Source of the DNA: JACVRW01 sp036009005
GTDB taxonomy: Bacteria; Actinomycetota; Thermoleophilia; Solirubrobacterales; Thermoleophilaceae
NCBI GenBank assembly: GCA_036009005.1
Contig: DASYMP010000331.1
Span: 1-35,181 of the forward strand
Length of the DNA stretch: 35,181 bases
Direction of reading: 5' to 3'
Below, piece after piece: positions 17,628 through 25,271 of the stretch. The position numbers and the translations under genes are program-made. The notes below the pieces were generated by a model. It did not search any database, had not been told where the DNA came from, and was given only the letters and a program-made list of their open reading frames with translations. Every line of letters begins with the position of its first letter. Position 1 is the stretch's first letter.

Positions 17628-18038
17628 ATGCGCTTCGGCTACACGATCCTGTACGTCGCGGACGTGCCGTCCAGCGTCGAATTCTACGAGCGTGCGCTCG
17701 GGCAGCGCCGCCGCTTCGTGCATGACAGCGAGCAGTACGCCGAGCTCGAGACGGGCGAGACGGCGCTGGCCTTCGCGGCACACGAGCTCGCGGCGTCGAA
17801 CCTGCCGGGCGTGTACCGGCCGGAGGAGCCGGGTGACCAGCGACCCTCCTTCGAGGTCTGCTTCGTGACCCGCGACGTCCAGGGCGCGTTCGACCGGGCG
17901 ATCAGCGAGGGCGCGGAGTCGGTCTCGCCACCGCAGACGAAGCCCTGGGGCCAGGACGTGGCCTACGTGCGGGACCCCGACGGCAACCTCGTGGAGCTGG
18001 CGTCGCCGGCCGGCGCTCAGCCCGAGACGCGCGCGTAG
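17628..18038 (+). CDS. Glyoxalase/bleomycin-resistance-fold (VOC) protein
   Basis: 136 residues with two paired beta-alpha-beta-beta-beta modules of a single VOC unit: FGYTILYVADVPSSVEFYERALGQ, LETGETALAFA, then FEVCFVTRDVQGAFDRAISEGAE and DVAYVRDPDGNLVELASP. The DPDGNLVEL ending with its Glu metal ligand is typical. The substrate is unknown; VOC proteins include glyoxalases, dioxygenases and drug-binding proteins. It is divergent from uvrA across the LexA box, so it may share SOS control (inference). ATG at 17628. The 3' end overlaps the convergent coiled-coil gene by 22 bases. Confidence 0.88.
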   Translation: MRFGYTILYVADVPSSVEFYERALGQRRRFVHDSEQYAELETGETALAFAAHELAASNLPGVYRPEEPGDQRPSFEVCFVTRDVQGAFDRAISEGAESVSPPQTKPWGQDVAYVRDPDGNLVELASPAGAQPETRA

Positions 18039-18637
18039 ACCTCGTCGAGCAGCGCCTCCGGCTCGTTCAGGTCGAAGTTCTCGGAGAGGTAGCGCGCGGT
18101 CTCCTCGCGCGAGGAGCCGTTCAGGGCCATGTTGAGCGCGATGACCCGCGCGCCCTCATGCCCGTCGCCGGCCGAGGAAGCCGCGGCGGGTGCGGGCGCC
18201 TCGGCGAGAGCCGGCGCGGGCGCGACCGGCTCGGGCTCCGCGGCGACCGGCTCGGGCTCGGGCTCCGCCGCCGGCTCCGGCTCCGGCTCCGCGACCGCGA
18301 CCGGCTCCGCGGCTGCGACCGGCTCGGGCGCGGGCTCGGCGTGGGTGCGTGTCTCCCCCACGCCCTCGCTCACCGCGCGGAGCTCTTCGAGGTCGGCCGC
18401 CAGGGCCGAGAGCTCGTCGCGCACGCTTGCGGCGAGGCCCTCCAGGGAGCGCTCGACCTGGTCGGCGCGGGCCGATAGCCGCTCGGCCACGGCGCGGGCG
18501 CGGGCGAGCTGCGCCTCGATCTCCTCGGCCGCCTCGGCTCGCAGGGCAGCGGCGCTCTGCTCGGCCGCCTCGAGGATCGCGCGGACGCTGTCCGCGGCGG
18601 CCGCCGCACTACCTGCGGGCTGCTTCTGCTTCGCCAC
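18017..18637 (-). CDS. Coiled-coil protein with Pro/Glu/Ala linker and small conserved-looking C-terminal domain
   Basis: 206 residues, no signal or membrane span. Residues about 15-95 are strongly heptad-like helix (ILEAAEQSAAALRAEAAEEIEAQL, then VERSLEGLAASVRDELSALAADLEEL), as in DivIVA-type or membrane-associated scaffolds. Residues about 98-158 are a low-complexity AEPEPEP linker. The last 45 residues (ARVIALNMALNGSSREETARYLSENFDL, then EALLDEVYARV) form a compact helical unit that is likely the functional domain. I do not recognise a named family with confidence. ATG at 18637. It overlaps the glyoxalase-fold gene tail-to-tail. Confidence 0.8.
   Translation of the reverse strand: MAKQKQPAGSAAAAADSVRAILEAAEQSAAALRAEAAEEIEAQLARARAVAERLSARADQVERSLEGLAASVRDELSALAADLEELRAVSEGVGETRTHAEPAPEPVAAAEPVAVAEPEPEPAAEPEPEPVAAEPEPVAPAPALAEAPAPAAASSAGDGHEGARVIALNMALNGSSREETARYLSENFDLNEPEALLDEVYARVSG
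18163..18343. repeat. Low-complexity Pro/Glu/Ala coding repeat
   Basis: GGCTCG/GGCTCC-type hexamer repeats on the plus strand encode the AEPEPEPAAEPEPEP linker of the coiled-coil protein. The repeat makes this stretch prone to length change between strains. Confidence 0.6.
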
Positions 18638-18658
18638 CCCCGGGAGCGTAGCGGCGAG

Positions 18659-20125
18659 CTACTGCTTGACCCGGAAGGCGCCGCGCATGAACGGATGGAT
18701 GCGGCAGAAGTACGTGTACGTGCCGGGCTTGATGCCCGTCGGCGTCGTCCACTCCACCGTCCCCACCCCAGGCAGCCGAGTCCCGAGCTGTCCGGACTCG
18801 AACTGGACCGGGCCGTTCGCGATCGGATAGGCGATCCCGGTGGAGCGGTTACACGGGGCCTTGCACGAGGTGATCGAGTGGTAGATCTCATCACCGTCGT
18901 CGTTGTTGCGGAACGTGAGCGCCTGGCCGGGACCGATCACGGGCGGGCGCCCGGCGTCGCCGGGCAGTGCGAGGTCGCCGGTCGTGTAGCGGAAGTTCGT
19001 GACGTCGACGAGCGAGCCGCTGAAAGCGCTGCCGGGCAACGTCCGGGCGTCGGGCAAAGCGGTGGGGCCTCCGCCATGCGTGTTGTTCTCACGCAGATGT
19101 CCGTGGGTGACCTTGCCAGGCCGGTCCACGCGCTTGCGGAACGGGTTCGGCCCCCGGCCGCCGTCGGCCATCCAGGCGACCATGATCCCCATCGACTCGG
19201 GCCACGAGGCACGTCGCGTCTCGTAGGTCACGGTCGTGCTGAGCACGTCGCCCTTGTTGATCCGGACGCGCCAGTCCCGGCGGGTGGCCGTCATCGACAC
19301 ATCCCACGACACCGGACCGGCCGGCTCCCAGTATTTGGCGCTCGAGCGGAACAGATGTGCGCGCCGCCCGCCGCGCCGGACGTACAGGTCGTTCCGAAGG
19401 CCCCCGGAGTGCAGGTGTCCGGCGGTGGCCACGAGGACGCCGCCGCGGTCGGCTTCCCACTCGTTCAGCGGCGGGCCCGATCCGTACGGAGCGCGGGCCT
19501 GGGTCGGGTAGGTGAGGCTGCCGTGGCGCCCGCTGCCCTTGTGCACGTCGAAGACCGGATAGAGGCTGCCGTTCTGCACATCCATCCACACCGGTCGCAC
19601 GGGCCGGGTCCGCCGCGCGGCCTTGGTGCCCGCCGGTATGAAGTCCAGCTGGTAGGTGAAGTACAGCTGCGTGCGCTGCGGCGTCAGGTTGTGGATCATG
19701 TGGTTCAGGAGCCACTGGTCGCTCGCCCGGTAGCGATAGCCGAAGCCCCTCGGGAGCTTCAGGGTGGTCTTCTCCTCCCCGATCGCGAAGAAGCGCTCGG
19801 GCAGGCCGGGGCTGACCGAATCCTGTGCCGAGCGGTTCAGCCAGACCCCGTGGTGGAACATGATCTCGCTCGACGGCGGCACGCTTCCGTCGGCGCGCAC
19901 CAGGTTCGCCTTGATCCCGGTGATGTAGCCGTCGACCTGCGGCTTCTGGTCAAGGACCTTGTAGTCGATCCGGTTCTGGCCGGGCGTGATATCGACCGGG
20001 CCGACGCGGTACTTCAGGTGCTGGACGCCGTTCGCCGCCGACGCCGGCGAAGCCGTCGCGAGCATCGCCGCCACCAGGATGAGCGCGCATCCGGCGCGCC
20101 TGATCACGAGCTCCACACGGGTCAC
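18659..20125 (-). CDS. Secreted copper protein: PHM-like type II copper domain plus C-terminal cupredoxin
   Basis: 488 residues. Signal peptide: RRAGCALILVAAMLATASPASA (cleavage near 30). The middle has His pairs in the order of peptidylglycine monooxygenase-like copper sites: FHHG (His91-92), NHMIHN (His142, His145) and AGHLHSGG (His237, His239), and a Met-rich strand MGIMVAWMADGG. The C-terminal 100 residues form a blue-copper-like domain: IYHSITSC, then GTYTYFCRIHPFM with Cys474, His477, Met480. The combination suggests an extracytoplasmic copper oxidase/monooxygenase with a fused electron carrier. This is inferred from motif order, and the substrate is unknown. Start GTG at 20125, five bases after the uvrB stop; GTG 20116 or 20107 are alternatives. 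A much longer open frame upstream is a uvrB shadow. Confidence 0.82.
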   Translation of the reverse strand: MTRVELVIRRAGCALILVAAMLATASPASAANGVQHLKYRVGPVDITPGQNRIDYKVLDQKPQVDGYITGIKANLVRADGSVPPSSEIMFHHGVWLNRSAQDSVSPGLPERFFAIGEEKTTLKLPRGFGYRYRASDQWLLNHMIHNLTPQRTQLYFTYQLDFIPAGTKAARRTRPVRPVWMDVQNGSLYPVFDVHKGSGRHGSLTYPTQARAPYGSGPPLNEWEADRGGVLVATAGHLHSGGLRNDLYVRRGGRRAHLFRSSAKYWEPAGPVSWDVSMTATRRDWRVRINKGDVLSTTVTYETRRASWPESMGIMVAWMADGGRGPNPFRKRVDRPGKVTHGHLRENNTHGGGPTALPDARTLPGSAFSGSLVDVTNFRYTTGDLALPGDAGRPPVIGPGQALTFRNNDDGDEIYHSITSCKAPCNRSTGIAYPIANGPVQFESGQLGTRLPGVGTVEWTTPTGIKPGTYTYFCRIHPFMRGAFRVKQ

Positions 20126-20130
20126 TGTAT

Positions 20131-22146
20131 CTATTTGCGCTCGTTCTGCAGATTTGCTTCGGCCTCGTTCAGCTCGTGCCGAAGCGACTTGATCTCGTCG
20201 CGCAGCTTCGCGGCGTACTCGAAGCGAAGGTCGTCGGCGGCGGCGAGCATCTCCTCCTCCAGCTCGACGATCGTGCGCCGGAGGTCCTCCGCCGTCATCC
20301 CCTCGGTGTCGCGCCGCCGGCGCCCGCGGCCGGCGGGCACCTTCGACTCGGACATCAGGAAGTCGCTGATGTCGGAGATGCCCTTCTGGATCGTGGCCGG
20401 CGTGATGCCGTGCTCCTCGTTGTAGGCCACCTGGATCGCGCGGCGGCGGTCCGTCTCGCTGATCGCCGTGCGCATCGCGGTCGTCTCCTTGTCCGCGTAC
20501 ATGATCACCTTGCCGCGGATGTTCCGGGCCGCGCGCCCGATCGTCTGGATCAGGGAGGTCTCGCCGCGGAGGAAGCCCTCCTTGTCGGCGTCGAGGATCG
20601 CCACGAGCGACACCTCCGGGAGGTCGAGGCCCTCGCGCAGGAGGTTCACCCCCACGAGCACGTCGTACTCGCCGAGCCGCAGCTCGCGGATGATCTGGAT
20701 GCGCTCGAGCGTGTCGATCTCCGAGTGCAGGTAGCGCACCTTGAAGCCGTACTCGAGCAGGTAGTCGGTCAGGTCCTCGGACATCTTCTTCGTGAGCGTG
20801 GTGACGAGCGTGCGCTCCTCGACCTCGACGCGCTGGCGGATCTCCTCCATCAGGTCGTCGATCTGGTTCTTCGTCTCGCGCACGTCGACCTCGGGGTCGA
20901 TGACGCCCGTCGGGCGCACGATCTGCTCCACGATCCGCGACGAGTGGTTCTTCTCGAAGTCGCTTGGGGTGGCCGAGACGAAGACGATCTGCGGCGTGTG
21001 CTCGAGGAACTCGTCGAAGGTCTGCGGGCGGTTGTCGAGCGCGCTCGGGAGGCGGAAGCCGAAGTCCACGAGCGTGTTCTTGCGCGAGCGGTCGCCCTCG
21101 AACATGCCGCCGATCTGGGGCACCGTCTGGTGCGACTCGTCGATGAAGCAGACGAAGTCGTCCGGGAAGAAGTCGAGCAGGCAGAAGGGGCGCTCGCCGG
21201 GGGCACGCCCGTCCAGGATGCGCGAGTAGTTCTCGATGCCGTTGCAGAAGCCGAGCTCGCGCATCATCTCCATGTCGAACTGGGTGCGCTGGCGCAGGCG
21301 ATGCGACTCGAGCAGCTTGCCCTGCTGCTCGAGCTCCGCGGTGCGGGCCTCCATCTCGTCGCGGATCTCGACCACCGCGCGCTCGATGGTCGGACGGTCG
21401 GTGGCGTAGTGGGTGGCCGGCCAGATGCCGGCGTGCTCGAGCTCCGCGAACACCTCGCCGGTGAGCGGGTCGAAGTGCTGGATCGCCTCGATCTCGTCGC
21501 CGAAGAAGACCGCGCGGTAGGCGGTCTCCGCGTAGGCCGGGAACACCTCCAGCGTCTCGCCGCGGACGCGGAACGTGCCGCGGCCGAGCGCCTGGTCGTT
21601 GCGCGTGTACTGGTTGTCCACGAGCTTGCGGAGGAGCTCGTCGCGATCCGCCATCTCGCCCTTCTTCAGCATGGTGATCTGGGCGTTGTACTTCTGGGGC
21701 GAGCCGAGGCCGTAGATGCACGACACGGACGCCACGACGATCACGTCGCGGCGGGCGAACAGCGCGCTCGTGGCGGAATGCCGAAGCCGGTCGATCTCCT
21801 CGTTGATCGACGAGTCCTTCTCGATGTACAGGTCCTGGGCCGGGACGTACGCCTCGGGCTGGTAGTAGTCGTAGTACGAGACGAAGTACTCGACCGAGTT
21901 CTTCGGGAAGAACTCCCGGAACTCGTTGCAGAGCTGGGCCGCGAGCGTCTTGTTGTGCGCGATCACGAGCGTCGGCCGCTGAACCTGCTCGATCGTGAAC
22001 GCCATCGTGGCCGTCTTGCCCGAGCCGGTCACGCCCAGGAGCGTCTGGAAGCGGTCCCCCTCGTCGATGCCGCGCGACAGCCCCGCGACCGCGGTCGGCT
22101 GGTCGGCAACCGGCTTGTAGGCGGAATTGAGCTCGAACTTCGGCAC
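20131..22146 (-). CDS. uvrB: Excinuclease ABC subunit B
   Basis: 671-residue helicase-fold damage-verification subunit of nucleotide excision repair. Walker A GVTGSGKT (38-45); the DNA-clamping beta-hairpin region YFVSYYDYYQPEAYVPAQD with its Tyr cluster; CFIDESHQTVPQIGGMF (DESH box); IVFVSATPSDFE; RPTGVIDPEVDVR; GRAARN helicase motif VI; and the C-terminal UVR domain IVELEEEMLAAADDLRFEYAAKLRDEI that binds UvrC. Full length. The start is GTG at 22146 with CTATAGG immediately before it, so a leaderless or very short leader start is possible. No full LexA box is seen here. It follows a LysR gene by 12 bases. Confidence 0.98.
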   Translation of the reverse strand: MPKFELNSAYKPVADQPTAVAGLSRGIDEGDRFQTLLGVTGSGKTATMAFTIEQVQRPTLVIAHNKTLAAQLCNEFREFFPKNSVEYFVSYYDYYQPEAYVPAQDLYIEKDSSINEEIDRLRHSATSALFARRDVIVVASVSCIYGLGSPQKYNAQITMLKKGEMADRDELLRKLVDNQYTRNDQALGRGTFRVRGETLEVFPAYAETAYRAVFFGDEIEAIQHFDPLTGEVFAELEHAGIWPATHYATDRPTIERAVVEIRDEMEARTAELEQQGKLLESHRLRQRTQFDMEMMRELGFCNGIENYSRILDGRAPGERPFCLLDFFPDDFVCFIDESHQTVPQIGGMFEGDRSRKNTLVDFGFRLPSALDNRPQTFDEFLEHTPQIVFVSATPSDFEKNHSSRIVEQIVRPTGVIDPEVDVRETKNQIDDLMEEIRQRVEVEERTLVTTLTKKMSEDLTDYLLEYGFKVRYLHSEIDTLERIQIIRELRLGEYDVLVGVNLLREGLDLPEVSLVAILDADKEGFLRGETSLIQTIGRAARNIRGKVIMYADKETTAMRTAISETDRRRAIQVAYNEEHGITPATIQKGISDISDFLMSESKVPAGRGRRRRDTEGMTAEDLRRTIVELEEEMLAAADDLRFEYAAKLRDEIKSLRHELNEAEANLQNERK

Positions 22147-22158
22147 GACCTATAGACG

Positions 22159-23064
22159 TTAGCGGTGCGGACGGGCGACGACTTCCGGCTCGGCGGCCGG
22201 GAGCAGGTCCACCAGCGCGCGCAGGAGCGGCGAGCGGTTCCCGGCGCGCCACGCGGCCGCGGTGCGGATCTCGATCTGCACGTCGGTGAGCGGGCGCCAC
22301 ACGATGCCCGGCACCCCCTCGAGCCATGCGGGAGGCGACAGCGTGATCCCCTCGCCCGCGGCGACCTTGCTCACGGTCGTGCCGAGCTGCTCGGAATCCT
22401 GGAAGCGAGCCTCGATGCCCTGGTCGTGCAGCGCCTTGACGAGCACGTCGTGGAGCGCGGGCGCCCACGGCCGGGGGAAGCAGACGAACAGGTCGCCGGC
22501 CAGCTCGCGCAGCGTGAGCGTCTCGCGGCCGGCCAGCGGGTGCGTGGCGGGCAGGCTGGCGCCGAGCGGCTCCACGAGCAGCGTGCGCCGGGAGAGGCGC
22601 GTGTCCTCGACCGGCTCTCGCACGAGGCCGAGATCGAGCCTGCCCGCGGCGAGCGCCTCGAGCTGCTCGGGCGTGGTCAGCTCCCTCACCTCGACCGGCG
22701 CGTCGGGGTGCTCCGCGCGCAGGGACGCGAGCAGCTGCGGCAGGAGCTCGGGCGGCGCGCCGGGCGGCACCCCGATCCGCAGCCCCACCGCGTCTCCCCT
22801 CGCCAGCTCCTCGACGGCCTCGTCGAGCCGGTCCGCGCTCGCGAGCACGTCGCGCGACTCCGCGAGCAGCAGCTCGCCCGCCTCGGTGAGCGTCACGCCG
22901 CGCGCGTGACGCGTGAACAGCGGCACGCCCACCTGCTCCTCGAGCCCCCGGATCTGCTGGCTGAGAGCCGGCTGGCTGATGAAAAGGCGGGCCGCCGCGT
23001 GTCCCACGTGCCCCTCCTCCGCGACAGCGGTGAAGTACCGCAGGAGGCGAAGCTCGATCGCCAT
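22159..23064 (-). CDS. LysR-family transcriptional regulator
   Basis: 301 residues. The N-terminal winged helix-turn-helix reads LRLLRYFTAVAEEGHVGHAAARLFISQPALSQQIRGLEEQVGVPLFTR, a textbook LysR start. The effector-binding domain follows from about 90 (GLRIGVPPGAPPELLPQLL, LDLGLVREPV, VSKVAAGEGITLSPPAW). The ligand is unknown. LysR genes often sit divergent from targets; here it is co-directional between a cupin gene (9 bases upstream) and uvrB (12 bases downstream), so the cupin gene is the most natural candidate partner. ATG at 23064. Confidence 0.95.
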   Translation of the reverse strand: MAIELRLLRYFTAVAEEGHVGHAAARLFISQPALSQQIRGLEEQVGVPLFTRHARGVTLTEAGELLLAESRDVLASADRLDEAVEELARGDAVGLRIGVPPGAPPELLPQLLASLRAEHPDAPVEVRELTTPEQLEALAAGRLDLGLVREPVEDTRLSRRTLLVEPLGASLPATHPLAGRETLTLRELAGDLFVCFPRPWAPALHDVLVKALHDQGIEARFQDSEQLGTTVSKVAAGEGITLSPPAWLEGVPGIVWRPLTDVQIEIRTAAAWRAGNRSPLLRALVDLLPAAEPEVVARPHR

Positions 23065-23073
23065 GGGACGACT

Positions 23074-23550
23074 CTAACCGCGTGGCTCGGGGACGATGTC
23101 GAGCGTGACGAGCTTGAAGCGCGCGCCTATCGCCAGGACCTCCTCGGGGCTGCGGAAGTCCTCGCCCGGCGCGATGCCGGCCTCGATCAGGAAGTCCTGC
23201 ATGTCCTCGGGCGGGCTGAGGACGCCCAGGTAGCTCGCCGGCTCGCCCGAGAAGTTCCGGTAGGTGTGCGCCACGCCGCCCGGGATGAACGCGCTGGTAC
23301 CGGGTCCGCCGCTGATCTCGGTGAGACCGTCGTCGCCATCGTCGCGGAAGTAGGTCAGCCGGCCGCTCAGCGTCCAGAAGAACTCATGGGCCGGATGGGT
23401 GTGGAGCGGCGGAGGGCCGCCGCCCGGCGCCACCTCGACCTCCATGGCGAAGAAGCCGCCGCCTGTCTGCTCGTAGCGGGCATGGAGGCGCACGAGGTCC
23501 TGCATCACGTAGAAGGGCTCCGGCGCCGCGATCTGTGTGGTGGTGGTCAT
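23074..23550 (-). CDS. Cupin-domain protein
   Basis: 158 residues. Cupin motif 1 is PPPLHTHPAHEFFWTLSGRLTY (G-x5-HxH-x3-4-E-x6-G with His/His/Glu metal ligands) and motif 2 is SAFIPGGVAHTYRNFS (PxG-x2-H-x3-N). A metal-binding beta barrel is therefore likely. It may be an enzyme such as a dioxygenase or isomerase, or a storage/sensor protein. The ATG at 23550 (MTTTTQIAAPEPF) is preferred over an upstream in-frame TTG at 23586. It lies nine bases before the LysR gene and probably shares its transcript. Confidence 0.9.
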   Translation of the reverse strand: MTTTTQIAAPEPFYVMQDLVRLHARYEQTGGGFFAMEVEVAPGGGPPPLHTHPAHEFFWTLSGRLTYFRDDGDDGLTEISGGPGTSAFIPGGVAHTYRNFSGEPASYLGVLSPPEDMQDFLIEAGIAPGEDFRSPEEVLAIGARFKLVTLDIVPEPRG

Positions 23551-23597
23551 GGACGGAGCTAACCGTGCGCTCGGCCGCGCGTCCAAGACCGGTCGCC

Positions 23598-23837
23598 TCA
23601 GGTCAATAGGCGCCGCTTATGGGCCACCGGGAGGCGCTTGATGCGTATCTCCTCGCGCATCGCCTCGGAGCGCGTGGCGAACTCGCGCGTGTAGACGAGC
23701 TCGACCGGCAGCCGCCGGCGCGTGTAGCGGCTGGCGGTGCCGGCCTGGTGCTGGCGCAGGCGCCGCTCCGGGTCGGTCGACCAGCCGCAGTAGAGCGTGC
23801 CGTCGGCGCAGCGCAGGAGATAGACGAAGGCCGCCAC
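23598..23837 (-). CDS. GIY-YIG nuclease-superfamily protein (UPF0213/YhbQ-like)
   Basis: 79 residues from GTG 23837; an ATG at 23870 would add 11 residues (MRPGVRLSLLR) not usual in the family. AAFVYLLRCADGTLYCGWSTDPERRLRQHQAG is the GIY-YIG strand pair (here VYLL and LYCGWS, with Tyr and Arg), then TASRYTRRRLPVELVYTREFATRSEAMREEIRIKRL with the conserved Glu that binds metal. Single-domain members may act on DNA, but function is not settled. Confidence 0.88.
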   Translation of the reverse strand: MAAFVYLLRCADGTLYCGWSTDPERRLRQHQAGTASRYTRRRLPVELVYTREFATRSEAMREEIRIKRLPVAHKRRLLT

Positions 23838-23945
23838 TCGCAGGAGGGATAACCGCACCCCCGGACGCATGCTGGCCCCAGCGAACCCCGGGCGCTCCCC
23901 TGAGACCGTTCACCCATCGCAAATCAACGGAATCGGAGGATCGAG

Positions 23946-24644
23946 ATGAAGAACGGAACCCGCATCGCACTCGTCGTCACCGGCGGCCTCGCCACGCTCG
24001 TGGCCGCGGGACTCGTGGCGCTCGGCGCGCTTGCTCTATGGGGCGACGCGCAGAAGGACTCGGAGGGGTATCTCAGCACCGGCACGCACCGCTTCGAGGC
24101 GGGCTCGCGTGCACTGGCGACGGAGAACCTCGACATGAACCTCGGCGACGCCGACTGGATCGCCCAGACGGACGACCTCGGCGACGTGAGGATCAGCGCG
24201 ACGCCGGCCGACGGCAAGCCGCTGTTCGTGGGCATCGCCCGGACGAGTGACGTCGAGGACTACCTCGGGGGCGTGCCGTACACGACCGTGAACGACGTCG
24301 ACGTCTCGCCGTTCGACGCCGACTACACGCGTCACCTCGGTCAGCGTCACCCCAGCTCGCCGGAGCACGCCGGCATCTGGGCGGCGTCGAGCCACGGCAA
24401 CGGACAGCAGAGGATCGACTGGACGATCGAGGACGGCGACTGGTCCGTCGTCGTCATGAACGCCGACGGCTCGCTCGGCGTGGACGCCGACGTCAGCGCC
24501 GGCGCCAAGGTGCCGTTCCTCGACGAGCTCGGCTGGAGCGCGATCGGCAGCGGCTCCTTCGCGCTGATCATGGCGATCGGGCTGTTCGTCCTGGTCGTGC
24601 GCCGCTCGCGCACCGAGGCGGTCACCCCCGCCGCCGCGGCCTAG
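23946..24644 (+). CDS. Two-span membrane protein with extracytoplasmic domain
   Basis: 232 residues. Span 1 is IALVVTGGLATLVAAGLVALGALALW (about 7-32), an outside domain (about 35-195) follows with GYLSTGTHRFEAGSRALATENLDM, VFVGIARTS-type 'LFVGIARTSDVEDYLGGV' and IEDGDWSVVVMNADGSLGVD, and span 2 is GSGSFALIMAIGLFVLVV (about 200-218), with a short basic tail. The pattern is found in uncharacterised actinobacterial membrane proteins. Function unknown. ATG at 23946 has a very good GGAGG eight bases upstream. A strong hairpin terminator follows. Confidence 0.88.
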   Translation: MKNGTRIALVVTGGLATLVAAGLVALGALALWGDAQKDSEGYLSTGTHRFEAGSRALATENLDMNLGDADWIAQTDDLGDVRISATPADGKPLFVGIARTSDVEDYLGGVPYTTVNDVDVSPFDADYTRHLGQRHPSSPEHAGIWAASSHGNGQQRIDWTIEDGDWSVVVMNADGSLGVDADVSAGAKVPFLDELGWSAIGSGSFALIMAIGLFVLVVRRSRTEAVTPAAAA

Positions 24645-24653
24645 CCGCGAGCG

Positions 24654-24688
24654 AAGCGGCCGCCCCGGGGTGACCGGGGCGGCCGCTT
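24654..24688. terminator. Strong bidirectional hairpin terminator
   Basis: A perfect 15-base stem, AAGCGGCCGCCCCGG (24654-24668) with CCGGGGCGGCCGCTT (24674-24688), with a five-base loop GGTGA. It sits between the convergent ends of the 232-residue membrane protein (24644) and the small secreted protein (24700). Short T/A runs flank the stem (CTTTC on the plus strand). It is the clearest terminator in the window and probably works both ways. Confidence 0.85.
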
Positions 24689-24699
24689 TCGTCGTCCGC

Positions 24700-25173
24700 C
24701 TATCGGACGGGCTTGGCCTTGAAGGTGGCCTCGCCCAGGCAGCTGTAGATCGTGAAGGTGCCCGGCGTGTACTTCGGTACGAGGAACTCGTACTGCTTGC
24801 GGAGGTGACCCCTGATCGCCCCGGTCCTGAGCTTCTTCGTCGTGACCTCGAAGTTGTTGGTCACATCGTTCCAGTAGAAGGCGGGCGTCAGCATCGCCTG
24901 GAACTTCACCGTGCGGTTCAGCGGGAAGTAGCTGTTCGGCCACACGTCGACCCCCGACATCGGGTTTCCGCCGCCCTGGATCGGGAGGCACTGGACCGGG
25001 ATGCCGGTCTCGAAGTCGTCGACCTTCTTGCCGCGGATCAGCTCGAAGGTGACCTTGTGGCCGCCGCTCGTCTTTCCGAGATACCTGACCGGCTTCGCGG
25101 CGGATGCGACCGCGGGGAGCACGAGCAGACACACGGCGGCGATGGCGACGAGGAGTGTGCTGAGCTTGTTCAT
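24700..25173 (-). CDS. Small secreted protein of unknown function
   Basis: 157 residues. Sec signal: MNKLSTLLVAIAAVCLLVLPAVASA, cleavage near 25. The mature part is beta-rich with two Cys (VQCLPIQGGG and IYSCLG), basic segments (TTKKLRTGAIRGHLRK) and aromatic strands. It resembles other Thermoleophilia secreted single-domain proteins in style, but I recognise no family. ATG 25173 is preferred; in-frame ATGs further up (25185, 25209) would place extra residues before the signal. It lies 98 bases downstream of the KAP NTPase on the same strand. Confidence 0.78.
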   Translation of the reverse strand: MNKLSTLLVAIAAVCLLVLPAVASAAKPVRYLGKTSGGHKVTFELIRGKKVDDFETGIPVQCLPIQGGGNPMSGVDVWPNSYFPLNRTVKFQAMLTPAFYWNDVTNNFEVTTKKLRTGAIRGHLRKQYEFLVPKYTPGTFTIYSCLGEATFKAKPVR

Positions 25174-25271
25174 GCCGCGCAGCATCCGTCGTTGCGCATG
25201 CAAATACATCGGGGTCGGCCCCTAAATCCACCCCTGAACTTCACCGAGGACCCCCGAGGGACCCCCTCACC

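Noticed and set aside
22125..22150. Possible LexA box at the uvrB start (TCGAAC followed by GGCACG)
   Set aside because: Only one half site matches; the second half is not GTTCG, and the bases are part of the uvrB coding sequence.
20176..22155. Open frame of 659 codons on the plus strand opposite uvrB
   Set aside because: Antisense shadow of uvrB with repetitive HLAE/DRLD-like composition and no fold signature.
20126..22468. Very long minus-strand frame that would extend the copper protein upstream by about 780 codons
   Set aside because: The upstream part is uvrB and the LysR end in the wrong frame. A clean signal peptide begins right after the uvrB stop, so the copper protein starts near 20125.
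22159..22468. LysR operator (T-N11-A) between the cupin and LysR genes
   Set aside because: The gap is only nine bases and no convincing dyad was seen; such loose motifs arise by chance.
25246..25266. GAGGACCCCC / GAGGGACCCCC direct repeat after the KAP NTPase gene
   Set aside because: Only two short imperfect units in G/C-rich DNA, with no flanking mobile genes; not enough to call an attachment site or insertion scar.
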